NCBI RefSeq assembly: GCF_002095395.1
Contig: NZ_MJEI01000067.1
Location: 1 to 48,883 of the forward strand
Length of the DNA: 48,883 nt
Direction: 5' to 3'
Origin: Williamsia sp. 1135
GTDB taxonomy: Bacteria > Actinomycetota > Actinomycetes > Mycobacteriales > Mycobacteriaceae
Shown piece after piece: positions 24,854 through 33,397 of the stretch. Numbering within the stretch: the stretch's first letter is position 1; every line of letters starts with the position of its first letter. The notes beneath the pieces were generated by a model that searched no databases, had not been told where the DNA came from, and saw nothing but the letters and a program-made list of their open reading frames with translations. Both the position numbers and the translations under genes were made by a program.

Positions 24854-25840
24854 GACTGCCACTCCCCTGCCGCCCAAGCCTTTTCTCGCCATCTCCGATC
24901 AGGTCGCACGCCTTCGGGGCCGGGGCATGGTGTGTGAGGACGCAGAGACCATGCAGTGGCTCACCGCCGCGGGCTATTACCAGCTCAGTGGTTACTGGTA
25001 TCCCTTCCGGGAGGCCAATCCATCTGATCGCCAGCGGCCGTTGGACACCTTCAGCACTGGCACGTCGTTCGCTGAGGTGGCCAGGTTGTACGAGTTCGAT
25101 CGGCACCTCAAAAGCAAGGTGCACAGCGGCGTCGAGCGCATAGAAGTTGCGATGCGCAGCCAGCTAGGTCACCTCCTCGGCGAGATCGACCCGATGGCGC
25201 ATGAGAATCCGGCCAACTTCCGCCCTGGTTTCGACATTCCGGATGGCTCAAAACCGCTCGTGGTCGAATCGCCAGGAGTCGAGGGCGCGACGCATTCGTC
25301 GATCATCACTTCACCAAATACGGTGGACACCTACCCATCTGGGTACTGACTGACATCTTGGACTTCGCCGACCTATCCAAGCTCTTCGCCGGAATGCGCA
25401 GCGCAGACCAGCAGGAACTGAGTACCTGGTTCGGGATTACTCCCCCACCGCCCGATCCGCGCGCCTCTGCGGCGTCCCAGCGCCAGCAGCGACGCAAATG
25501 GCGCCAACATCCGGCCCTGGAGAGTTGGTTGCTCCAACTCAGCGTTGTCCGCAACATTTGCGCTCACCACAGCCGACTATGGAATCGGCAACTTCCTCCA
25601 GCCACCACCGCCGCCCTGCGGGCCGTACCAGGATTCGATGGGCTTCCGAAGGATCAGTCGGAGAGGGTCTTCGGGACGCTGTGCATGATCGGGGTCCTTC
25701 TGCGCACCACGTCGCCCGGAAGTGCCTGGACACACCAGGTCAAAGAACTCGTCACCACCAGCTTCGACCAGCTCAGTAGCCGCACGACCGCAGAGATGGG
25801 CTTTCCGCGGGGATGGGAAACGCTACCCCTCTGGACCTGA
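24852..25840 (+). pseudogene. Abi-family (AbiD/AbiF, HEPN-type) protein with a frameshift
   Basis: Begins MTATPLPPKPFLAISDQVARLRGRGM, the usual start of Abi-like proteins, and ends with the HEPN-like motif RNICAHHSRLWNR (R-x4-H). The two halves are in different frames. Adding one C in the run at 25234-25236 (GAC-ATT to GAC-CAT) gives FDHSGWLKTARGRIA...DAFVDHHFTKYGGHLPIWVL, which joins them into a family-length protein of about 329 residues. Abi proteins of this group give abortive phage defence and probably act as RNases. As written the gene is inactive. The structured RNA directly upstream suggests an RNA-coupled toxin system. Confidence 0.85.
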
Positions 25841-25911
25841 ACACCCCATGACACTCCTTGTCCCACGCGATCGTATCCCAGTTCAGAGCATTCACGGCAG
25901 TGGTTTTGGGC

Positions 25912-25953
25912 ATAAAAGAGCCCCGCACGTCGAATCAGATTCGACCGCGGGGC
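25912..25953 (-). terminator. Rho-independent terminator of the small membrane protein gene
   Basis: GCCCCGC pairs with GCGGGGC, and inside it GTCGAAT pairs with ATTCGAC around a 3-base loop (stem 25920-25953). On the minus strand it is followed by TCTTTTAT, a U-rich tail. It lies about 95 nt beyond the stop of the minus-strand gene at 26049-26231 and may also stop Abi transcription from the other side. Confidence 0.7.
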
Positions 25954-26048
25954 ACACATGCAGGCCCGCGCTGTGGCGGCGCGATAAGTCAGGCGCAGCG
26001 CGCTATGGCGACATCAGTTTCTCCATGGGTATTGCGTGGAGTCGGACG

Positions 26049-26231
26049 TTATTTCCGGCGCCAGGCCCGCAGCACCGCAGAGAGGGCTTTGAGAAGACCC
26101 TCGACCCTGCGAGCCGGTGACTCGCGGTCGATGAGGACCACGATGTAGACCAGCGGAAGTACGCCCACCACCACGATGGTGATAGCGATGATGAATCCCA
26201 GTGCACAGAACGCGGATACGTCACCGAACAT
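26049..26231 (-). CDS. 60-residue single-span membrane protein, unknown function
   Basis: MFGDVSAFCALGF leads into one hydrophobic helix (about residues 10-35), followed by a charged tail ending in ALSAVLRAWRRK. A strong ribosome site (AAAGGGG, 6 nt before the ATG) and a terminator downstream support a real gene. I recognise no family. Small toxins and phage-derived membrane peptides look like this, as do many harmless small proteins; the neighbouring Abi remnant makes a defence-island origin possible. Confidence 0.6.
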   Translation of the reverse strand: MFGDVSAFCALGFIIAITIVVVGVLPLVYIVVLIDRESPARRVEGLLKALSAVLRAWRRK

Positions 26232-26351
26232 GGGTCACCCCTTTCTGAGGTGCGCCGCGCACGCCGCACAGACCGATCCCCGTAGGGGACGGTGACCGGC
26301 AGATGCATAAGTGCGCGACAGTGACAGCCCAACTGGCAGAGAACCAGCGGG

Positions 26352-26383
26352 CACAAAAAAACCGGCCATCGGGCCGGTTGTGC
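26352..26383 (-). terminator. Orphan terminator-like hairpin
   Basis: ACCGGCC/GGCCGGT with a 4-base loop, followed on the minus strand by seven T. No minus-strand gene precedes it; the nearest upstream sequence is the arsC promoter region. It might end an antisense transcript or an unannotated small RNA starting between 26384 and 26509. Confidence 0.5.
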
Positions 26384-26493
26384 GCATACCTCTAGCGCGG
26401 TTTGAGTGTGACACGAATTTCTGTGGATAACTCGCTAGCGGAGGGTCTCGGCGTGTTGACTCCCAGAGTTCACTTGCCAGCCTGATTCGATAG

Positions 26494-26509
26494 CTGTCAA
26501 AATAGCGGT
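26494..26509 (+). promoter_or_regulatory. Candidate ArsR box and leaderless promoter of arsC
   Basis: CTGTCAAAATAGCGGT runs directly into the ATG at 26510. It matches the sequence in front of the arsR at 33017 (CCGTCAATATAGACGT) at 12 of 16 positions, with the same distance to the start codon, so both probably share a repressor and give leaderless messages. Confidence 0.5.
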
Positions 26510-26941
26510 ATGTCTGATTCTTCGTCGTCGGTGCTGTTCGTCTGTGTTCACAATGCCGGGCGCTCGCAGATGGCCGCTGGGTTTCTCACGGCCCTGTCCG
26601 GCGGTGCCGTAGAGGTCCGCTCGGCCGGGTCGATGCCCGCCGATCAAATTAATTCGGTCGCCGTGGAGGCGATGGCTGAGGTGGGTATCGATATCGGGCC
26701 TGAGCAGCCCAAAGTGTTGACCCCCGATGCGGTGGAGGCATCGGATGTGGTGATCACGATGGGGTGTGGCGATGTGTGCCCAGTCTTTCCTGGTGTCCGA
26801 TATGGGGACTGGCAGCTCGACGATCCTGCGGGGCAGGGCCTGGACTCGGTGCGTCCGATTCGCGAGGAAATCCGTACCCGGGTTCTGGCGTTGCTCGACC
26901 AGCTGGGGGTGCAGCCGGTGCAGGTTGTGCCGTCACGGTAG
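26510..26941 (+). CDS. arsC: Arsenate reductase ArsC (LMW phosphatase fold)
   Basis: 143 residues with the phosphatase-like loop CVHNAGRSQMAAG, holding the nucleophilic Cys and Arg, and ITMGCGDVCPVFPG, which provides two more cysteines for the intramolecular disulfide relay. The end region YGDWQLDDPAGQ is typical of actinobacterial ArsC. It reduces arsenate to arsenite in the cytosol, with reducing power from thioredoxin or mycothiol/mycoredoxin. It closely resembles the ArsC at 35190 (same motifs). The ATG directly follows a candidate ArsR box. Confidence 0.93.
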   Translation: MSDSSSSVLFVCVHNAGRSQMAAGFLTALSGGAVEVRSAGSMPADQINSVAVEAMAEVGIDIGPEQPKVLTPDAVEASDVVITMGCGDVCPVFPGVRYGDWQLDDPAGQGLDSVRPIREEIRTRVLALLDQLGVQPVQVVPSR

Positions 26942-26967
26942 ATCCGGGGGCGGGCTAATCTTGTCTC

Positions 26968-27327
26968 ATGGCATCGGCGACCGGCAGCGAATCGACACCT
27001 TCCGTCGATTCTGCTGCGGCGGGTACCGTCCATTTCCCGGTCCGTGCGGCGCTGAGCCGGGCCCAGGCCGAGGACACCGCAACGGTGTTGCGGGTGGTCT
27101 CGGATCCGACCAGGCTGCAGATTCTGAGTCTCATTCACACGAGCGCCGATCAGCGGGCCCGGGTCACCGAACTGACCTTGGCTCTGGGGTTGCGGCAGCC
27201 GACGGTCTCGCACCACCTCAAGGTGATGACCGAGGCAGGTGTGGTCGCGCGCGAGCCGATCGGGCGAGAGGTCTGGTACCACATCGTGCCTACCCGCCTG
27301 GACGCGATCGCCGATCTGCTGCGCTGA
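26968..27327 (+). CDS. arsR: ArsR-family repressor
   Basis: 119 residues with a winged helix-turn-helix (LRVVSDPTRLQILSLI; PTVSHHLKVMTEAGVV). Unlike the other two arsenic-type ArsR proteins in this window it has no cysteines, so it does not sense arsenite through the usual thiol site; it may use another ligand or act as a co-regulator. TAATCT lies a few bases before the ATG, a possible leaderless -10 element. It sits between arsC and the ArsC fusion gene on the same strand. Confidence 0.9.
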   Translation: MASATGSESTPSVDSAAAGTVHFPVRAALSRAQAEDTATVLRVVSDPTRLQILSLIHTSADQRARVTELTLALGLRQPTVSHHLKVMTEAGVVAREPIGREVWYHIVPTRLDAIADLLR

Positions 27328-27365
27328 TCGGGCCGCACGCGTCGACGTTCGCTGAACGGCAGTAG

Positions 27366-28268
27366 ATGGTGGGCTATGACGATCGTCGGCGCGCGCAGAT
27401 CGCGGCCATGGCTGACCCCGACCGGCTTGAGTTGCTGGCGTTGATTTTGAGTTCGGACACCGAGGTGACCGCGGCCGGCCTCGCCGGTCCCGGCGGCGAT
27501 AGTGATCGTTTCGCGGCACAGTTGGCGGTGATGGCGCGGGTCGGTCTGTTGATTGTCGATGGCGTGCGCTATCGGCCGTCTGCAGATGCGTTGGCGCGCT
27601 TCGGTGGATCGGCGGTCGGTCATACGGCCGCGTCGGCCGCGGGGGTTGATCCGGGTGATCATGGTCGGTTGTTGCGGCGGATCGCTGAGGACCTGGCGCG
27701 GGAGTATGCCGACCATTTTGCGCCGGAGACGATTTCGGAGTTCGTGATGGATAGCTACCAGTTGCTGGCGTCGCGGGCAACGGTGCGTGTGCATTTGCCG
27801 GCGCTCACGGCCCGGTTCGCTGCCGAGCGGCTCACTGCCCTGGTGCAGGCAGCAGATGCTGATCATGATTTTCGGCGTGATGTGTTGTTCGTGTGTGTGC
27901 GCAACGCAGGTCGCTCGCAGATCGCGGCCGCGTTGATGCGGTCGGTCGCCGGGGATCGGTTGCGGGTGCGTACGGCGGGTTCGTTGCCGGCGGCGCGGGT
28001 GGATCCGGTGGTGCGTTCGGAGTTGGTGCGCCGGGGTGTGGCGGGGTTGACCGAGTTTCCCCGGCCGCTGACCAGCGAGGTGGTGCGTGCATCGGGGGTG
28101 GTGGTGACGATGGGTTGTGGGGACGCCTGTCCGGTGGTCCCGGGTCGCCGGTACGTCGATTGGCAGGTCGCCGACCCGGTAGGGCGTCCGGCCGGTGAGG
28201 TTCGCCGCATCGTGGAGGACATCTCCACCCGTGTGCAGGGTTTGGTCCGCGAACTCGACGTCTGCTGA
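27366..28268 (+). CDS. Winged-helix/ArsC fusion protein
   Basis: 300 residues in three parts. Residues 1-80 look like an ArsR-type winged helix (IAAMADPDRLELLALIL; MARVGLLIVDGVRYRP). Residues about 95-165 match the three-helix N-terminal extension of long ArsC proteins (EDLAREYADHF to FAAERLTAL). Residues about 170-300 are an ArsC domain with active loop CVRNAGRSQIAAAL and VTMGCGDACPVVPG. A DNA-binding module joined to an arsenate reductase could couple enzyme state to transcription, but that is inference. It lies 39 nt after arsR and converges on the OmpR-type regulator. Confidence 0.88.
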   Translation: MVGYDDRRRAQIAAMADPDRLELLALILSSDTEVTAAGLAGPGGDSDRFAAQLAVMARVGLLIVDGVRYRPSADALARFGGSAVGHTAASAAGVDPGDHGRLLRRIAEDLAREYADHFAPETISEFVMDSYQLLASRATVRVHLPALTARFAAERLTALVQAADADHDFRRDVLFVCVRNAGRSQIAAALMRSVAGDRLRVRTAGSLPAARVDPVVRSELVRRGVAGLTEFPRPLTSEVVRASGVVVTMGCGDACPVVPGRRYVDWQVADPVGRPAGEVRRIVEDISTRVQGLVRELDVC

Positions 28269-28279
28269 CCGCTGCGGGG

Positions 28280-29035
28280 TCAGCCGGTGATCGGTGCGCG
28301 CAGGGTGCTCGACACCAGCTGGTAGCCGACGCCGCGCACGGTGCTGATGGCGTGCCCGATGCCGTGGGCGTCGAGTTTGCGGCGGAGGCGTTTGACGGCG
28401 GCCATGATGGTGCCGTCTGGGTCCGCAGAGTCCGGCCAGAATCGTTGGGCGAACCGTTCTCGGGTGATGACTGTGTCTGGGTGCGAGGCGAACTCGAGCA
28501 GCAGCTCGAACTCCAACGCGCTGAGCCCGAGTCGGTGATTGTCTATCGAGGCGCTGTAGCTGGCCCTGTCCAGGACCAAGCCTGCGACGGTGATGACCGG
28601 TGGCGGCGGGGCTGGGGTGGCGCTTTGTTTGAGTGCTGCGACAAAGCTGGCTGGGTCATACGGCAACGCGAGCAGGGGGCGGGCACCGGCCAGGACCGCG
28701 GGGCCGATGTCGGTGATCTGGCAGGGGCTGTAGGCCAACAGCACTGTCACATTGAGCTTTCCGTGCACGATTTCCACGAACCGGCGCATCGCTTCGGCGC
28801 CGATCGAGGCGTTGACGACTACCACGGCAATGCCTTCGAATCCGAGGATCGCGGCGGCGTGGACCGGGTCCTGGCACAGCCGTACGTGCACGCCGAGCGA
28901 GCGCAGCCGGTCGGCGAGCGCGGCCGCGGGTTGTTCGTCGGGATCAAGGAGCACGACCGACCCGGGCCCGGCATTCGCGCGTACCCAGGCCGGTACGAGG
29001 CGGCGGCCCGGGCGCGCATCGGCGGTCATCGTCAT
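28280..29035 (-). CDS. OmpR/PhoB-type winged-helix regulator with a degenerate receiver
   Basis: 251 residues. The C-terminal 100 are an OmpR/PhoB DNA-binding domain (LSALEFELLLEFASHPDTVITRERF; KRLRRKL; TVRGVGYQL). The N-terminal part folds like a receiver (SVVLLDPDEQ at the start of strand 1), but the position of the phosphorylated Asp reads VVVVNASIGA, so normal phosphorylation is unlikely. No sensor kinase is nearby. It is 6 nt after pstB in the leftward pst operon, which suggests control of phosphate or arsenate-responsive transport by a non-phosphorylated signal. Confidence 0.88.
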   Translation of the reverse strand: MTMTADARPGRRLVPAWVRANAGPGSVVLLDPDEQPAAALADRLRSLGVHVRLCQDPVHAAAILGFEGIAVVVVNASIGAEAMRRFVEIVHGKLNVTVLLAYSPCQITDIGPAVLAGARPLLALPYDPASFVAALKQSATPAPPPPVITVAGLVLDRASYSASIDNHRLGLSALEFELLLEFASHPDTVITRERFAQRFWPDSADPDGTIMAAVKRLRRKLDAHGIGHAISTVRGVGYQLVSSTLRAPITG

Positions 29036-29041
29036 GGCGGT

Positions 29042-29950
<909 letters not shown>

Positions 29951-29973
29951 GGTGGAAGGCTTTCTGTTGGTGC

Positions 29974-30891
29974 TCACCAGCGACGCTGGTAGCGGTTGCG
30001 GATGACGATCGCCAGCGCATTCATCACGAGCAGGATCGCCACAAGCAAGATGGAGGTGGCGGCGGCGAGCTCGTGGAAACCGGCCTGGGGGGCGTTGGTC
30101 CATCCGTAGATCTGGATCGGCATGGTGGTGAAGCCGCTCATCAGGCCGTTGGGGTCGAAGGAAATGAACACCAGGGCTCCCAGCAGGAGCAGCGGGGCGG
30201 CCTCCCCCAGCGCTCGCGAGAGCGCCAAGATGGTGCCAGTGGCGATGCCGGGGATCGAGGAGGGCAGGGTGATCCGCCACGCGGTTTGCAGTTCGGTTGA
30301 TCCCAAAGCCAGTGAGCCGTGCCGCAGTTCCCGCGGCACCGACCGCAGGGCTTCGCGGGTGGAGATGATGATGACCGGCAAGATCAGCAACGCCAGCGCC
30401 AGCGCGCCGCCGATGACGATGTTTTTGTTGCCGACACCGATCAGCGCCAGGGTGCCTATCGCGAGCATGCCGTAGATGATCGAGGGGATCGCGGACAGGT
30501 TCTGGATGTTGACTTCGATGAACTTGTTGAACCAGTGCCGTTTGTCGGCGAACTCCTCGAGGTGGACCGCCGCGGCGATACCCAGCGGGATCGCCAGGAT
30601 CGCGGTGGTGCCGATGACCCAGAGCGATCCGAGGATCGCCGGACGCGCCCCGGCTTCATCTGGCCGCGAGGACGGGTACTCGGTGAGAAGCCCGGTGTCG
30701 AGGCGGCCGGCGCCTTCGACGAAAGTGGTCACGATCAACGCCACCAAGGTAGCGAAGGCGATGAACAGACTGAGCCACAACAACATCAGGAAGATCAGGG
30801 CGGCGGGACTGCGTTCTTTGCTGCGTGATCCGGTGGGGATCGGGGTGTGCTCGCGCGCAGGCTGGGGGCGGGCGGGGGTGGTGATGGCCAT
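29974..30891 (-). CDS. pstA: Phosphate ABC transporter permease PstA
   Basis: 305 residues with six hydrophobic segments and the permease coupling motif region ([24 protein letters not shown], then [16 protein letters not shown]) that docks with PstB. The ATG at 30891 leaves a 1-nt gap after pstC; a longer frame would overlap pstC. Pairs with PstC to form the channel. Confidence 0.94.
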   Translation of the reverse strand: MAITTPARPQPAREHTPIPTGSRSKERSPAALIFLMLLWLSLFIAFATLVALIVTTFVEGAGRLDTGLLTEYPSSRPDEAGARPAILGSLWVIGTTAILAIPLGIAAAVHLEEFADKRHWFNKFIEVNIQNLSAIPSIIYGMLAIGTLALIGVGNKNIVIGGALALALLILPVIIISTREALRSVPRELRHGSLALGSTELQTAWRITLPSSIPGIATGTILALSRALGEAAPLLLLGALVFISFDPNGLMSGFTTMPIQIYGWTNAPQAGFHELAAATSILLVAILLVMNALAIVIRNRYQRRW

Positions 30892-30892
30892 G

Positions 30893-31837
30893 TCAGTACT
30901 CCTGGCGGAAGCGGCGGACGAGTTGGATGCTGACGGCGTTGACAACCAGGGTCATCACGAACAGCAGCAGGCCCACCGCGAAGAGGGTGTTGTATTCCAG
31001 TGACCCCACGCGGGCATCACCCAACGCCATGCGGGCGATGAAGCCGGTCATGGTGGCGCCCTCCATGGTGGGGTCGGTGACCATCTGGGGACGGGCGCCG
31101 GCGGCGATCGCCACGATCATGGTTTCGCCGATGGCCCGCGAGATTCCCAGGACGATGGCCGCGACGATCCCGGACAAGGCGGCCGGGAACACCACCCGCA
31201 GGGAGGTTTGCATCCGGTTGGCGCCCAACGCGGACGATCCTTGCCGAAGTGCCTGCGGCACAGCGGTCATGGCGTCCTCGGACAACGAGGCGACGGTCGG
31301 GATGATCATCACACCCATCACCAGGCCAGCGGCCAGGATCGAGAACGTCCCCACCTCCAGGTTCAACCAACCTTTGAGGATGGTCGGCGCGACGAACGAG
31401 AGCGCGAAGAACCCGAACACGACCGTCGGGATTCCAGCCAATAGCTCCAGGATCGGTTTGAGGATCTTACGGGCCCGCGGGCGGGCGTACTCGGCGAGAT
31501 AGATCGCCACCCCCAACCCACACGGCACCGCGACCGCCAGCGCGATCCCCGTGGTCCACAGCGTCGCGGTGACCAGCGGCAGGACACCGAAGGAGGGATT
31601 GGCGAACTGCGGCGCCCACCGGGTCCCGGTCAAAAACTCCCAGACCGAGACGTCTTGAAAGAAGCTCAGCGCCGGGATCAGCAATGAGATGACGATCCCG
31701 ACGGTGATCGCGATGGACAACCAGGCACACAGCCGCAACACACCGTGAATCACTTGCTCGCCGCGGCGATTGGAGCTGCGCTGGATCGAGGGCTCGATAT
31801 CTGGGGAGCCTTGCGGCAGGACAGTAGTGGTGCTCAT
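30893..31837 (-). CDS. pstC: Phosphate ABC transporter permease PstC
   Basis: 314 residues with six hydrophobic segments and the coupling region GSSALGANRMQTSLRVVFPAAL and GISRAIGETMIVAIAAG typical of PstC. Starts 11 nt after the pstS stop. Partner of PstA. Confidence 0.95.
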   Translation of the reverse strand: MSTTTVLPQGSPDIEPSIQRSSNRRGEQVIHGVLRLCAWLSIAITVGIVISLLIPALSFFQDVSVWEFLTGTRWAPQFANPSFGVLPLVTATLWTTGIALAVAVPCGLGVAIYLAEYARPRARKILKPILELLAGIPTVVFGFFALSFVAPTILKGWLNLEVGTFSILAAGLVMGVMIIPTVASLSEDAMTAVPQALRQGSSALGANRMQTSLRVVFPAALSGIVAAIVLGISRAIGETMIVAIAAGARPQMVTDPTMEGATMTGFIARMALGDARVGSLEYNTLFAVGLLLFVMTLVVNAVSIQLVRRFRQEY

Positions 31838-31848
31838 GGCCGTGCCGC

Positions 31849-32805
31849 TCAGCCGACGAGGCTGGCGAGTTCTTTCTGCGCGGTCTGCTGCTGCTCGTCG
31901 GTCAGGTCAATGAACAGGGCGTCTTCGGCAACCTTTTCTTCATTGGCGACGTAGAAGTCGACGAAGGCCCGCACGCCGGGCTTGTCGGTGTAGCTGGCGT
32001 TGTTGACGTAGATGAACAGCGGCCGGCCCAGCGGAGCGTAGGTACCGTCCTGCACGGTTTCTTTGCTGGGGGTGATGCAGCCGCTGCCGTTGTCGACGCC
32101 CACCAGTTTGACCGCGTCCGCGTTCTCTTCGGCGTAGCTCAGACCGAAAAAGCCCAGTGCGCCAGTCGATCCGCTGACACCCTGCACGGTCAGGTTGTCA
32201 TCTTCGGAGGGGGTGTAGTCGGTGCGGATCGCGCCCTCTTCCCCGTTGATGGCCTCGGTGAAGTAGTCGAAGGTTCCCGAGTCGGTACCCGCGCCGAACA
32301 GGTCGAGCTTCTCGTTCGGGAAGGACGGATCGACCTGGTTCCAGCTCGTAACCTTGCCTTCCGATCCCGGTCCCCAAATGGTGGCCAGCTGGGCTGTGGT
32401 CAGGCAATCGATCCAGTCGTTGCCGGGATTGACCACCACCGACAGTCCGTCGTTGGCGATCACGATCTCGGTGTACTTGATGCCTTTGGCCTCGCAGGCA
32501 GCCTTCTCTTCGTTGCTGATCGAACGGGAGGCGTCAGAGATATCGGTCTCACCGGCGCAGAAACGTTTGAACCCGCCGCCGGTTCCCGAGGTGGCGACCG
32601 TGACATTGACCCCGGCCTCCTCATCGCGAAACATTGTGGCCGCAGCAGAACTGAGCGGTTCGACCGTCGAGGAACCGTCCACGCTGACCTCGCCGCTGAT
32701 CCCATCGCCCGAGCCACCCGAATCCTGGCCACCGCACGCCGCACTGCCAAGGACTACACCCGACACCGCGACCGCTACCAGTACGCGCCTGGGAAGTGTA
32801 AACAC
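31849..32805 (-). CDS. pstS: Phosphate-binding lipoprotein PstS
   Basis: 318 residues beginning with a lipoprotein signal and lipobox GSAAC (Cys24). Phosphate-contacting loops are visible: DGSSTVEPL, TSGTGGGFKRF and GTDSGTFDYF. The GTG start has AGAAGGA 8 nt upstream; a longer frame to 32889 lacks a signal peptide. In arsenic islands a dedicated, selective Pst system lets cells obtain phosphate while excluding arsenate, which would explain its place next to the ars genes. Its promoter region is shared with the divergent arsR-acr3 operon and contains two TATAGA-type dyads. Confidence 0.95.
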   Translation of the reverse strand: MFTLPRRVLVAVAVSGVVLGSAACGGQDSGGSGDGISGEVSVDGSSTVEPLSSAAATMFRDEEAGVNVTVATSGTGGGFKRFCAGETDISDASRSISNEEKAACEAKGIKYTEIVIANDGLSVVVNPGNDWIDCLTTAQLATIWGPGSEGKVTSWNQVDPSFPNEKLDLFGAGTDSGTFDYFTEAINGEEGAIRTDYTPSEDDNLTVQGVSGSTGALGFFGLSYAEENADAVKLVGVDNGSGCITPSKETVQDGTYAPLGRPLFIYVNNASYTDKPGVRAFVDFYVANEEKVAEDALFIDLTDEQQQTAQKELASLVG

Positions 32806-32866
32806 GTGATTGTTCCTTCTCTGTTGATGAGCATCCGCCGGGCGGACTCGCGCCCCGCACCAGACG

Positions 32867-32884
32867 TATAGAACGCGGTCTATA
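32867..32884. promoter_or_regulatory. Inverted repeat in the pstS/arsR divergent region (1)
   Basis: TATAGA-ACGCGG-TCTATA, a perfect 6+6+6 dyad 62 nt upstream of pstS. Together with the dyad at 32924 it probably binds ArsR or the OmpR-type regulator. Confidence 0.55.
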
Positions 32885-32923
32885 TGCATTCAGGGTGAAC
32901 GGGGCCGGGCGCCCACATGACAA

Positions 32924-32939
32924 ATAGATCGCCATCTAT
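32924..32939. promoter_or_regulatory. Inverted repeat in the pstS/arsR divergent region (2)
   Basis: ATAGAT-CGCC-ATCTAT, a perfect 6+4+6 dyad in the middle of the divergent region. It shares the ATAGA core with the repeat at 32867 and with the ars box at 33002. Confidence 0.55.
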
Positions 32940-33001
32940 GCAACTGGTTGGGGTGACCACTGTCGTTAGCCAGGAGTTCACTTGACCGCAGAATCGATCA
33001 C

Positions 33002-33015
33002 CGTCAATATAGACG
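33002..33015 (+). promoter_or_regulatory. Candidate ArsR box at the arsR-acr3 promoter
   Basis: CGTCAATATAGACG is palindromic at 12 of 14 positions and ends just before the ATG at 33017. It probably overlaps the -10 element (TATAGA) of a leaderless message and allows autoregulation. Confidence 0.6.
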
Positions 33016-33016
33016 T

Positions 33017-33397
33017 ATGTCGAAACAACAGGTGGAGCCTGACGCTCCGTGCTGCTCCCCTCTAGTGCGCGAGCCGCTGACCGAGGACTGGGCCGGCGAT
33101 CTGGCCCGGATGTTCAAAGCTCTCGGCGACCCGGTACGTCTGCGGTTGCTGAGTTTGGTGGCCAGCCACGAAGGTGGTGAGGCGTGCGTCTGCGATATTT
33201 CCGAGTCGTTCGATCTGTCTCAGCCGACCATCTCCCACCACCTGAAGGTGTTGCGGTCGGCGGGCCTGCTGGACTGCCAGCGCCGCGGCACCTGGGTGTA
33301 CTACTGGGTGATTCCCGCGGCCCTGCAACAGCTCTCCGCTGTCCTGGGTGAGCCTGCCGTTGCTTTGCAGGCCCCCTCGGACGAGGTGTCGGCATGA
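33017..33397 (+). CDS. arsR: ArsR-family arsenite-responsive repressor
   Basis: 126 residues with winged helix-turn-helix (FKALGDPVRLRLLSLV; QPTISHHLKVLRSAGLL). Cysteines at 12-13 (APCCSP) and 57 and 59 (ACVCD) form the arsenite site seen in actinobacterial ArsR1-type proteins. It is the first gene of the rightward ars operon and overlaps acr3 by 4 nt (ATGA). Confidence 0.94.
   Translation: MSKQQVEPDAPCCSPLVREPLTEDWAGDLARMFKALGDPVRLRLLSLVASHEGGEACVCDISESFDLSQPTISHHLKVLRSAGLLDCQRRGTWVYYWVIPAALQQLSAVLGEPAVALQAPSDEVSA

Noticed and set aside
26422-26430. Perfect DnaA box as a sign of a replication origin
   Set aside because: It is a single copy, with no iterons, AT-rich region or rep gene nearby; kept only as a minor note.
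26644-27780. Long minus-strand frame across arsC, arsR and the ArsC fusion
   Set aside because: Low-complexity Arg/Pro/Ser protein with no motif; the plus-strand genes explain the sequence.
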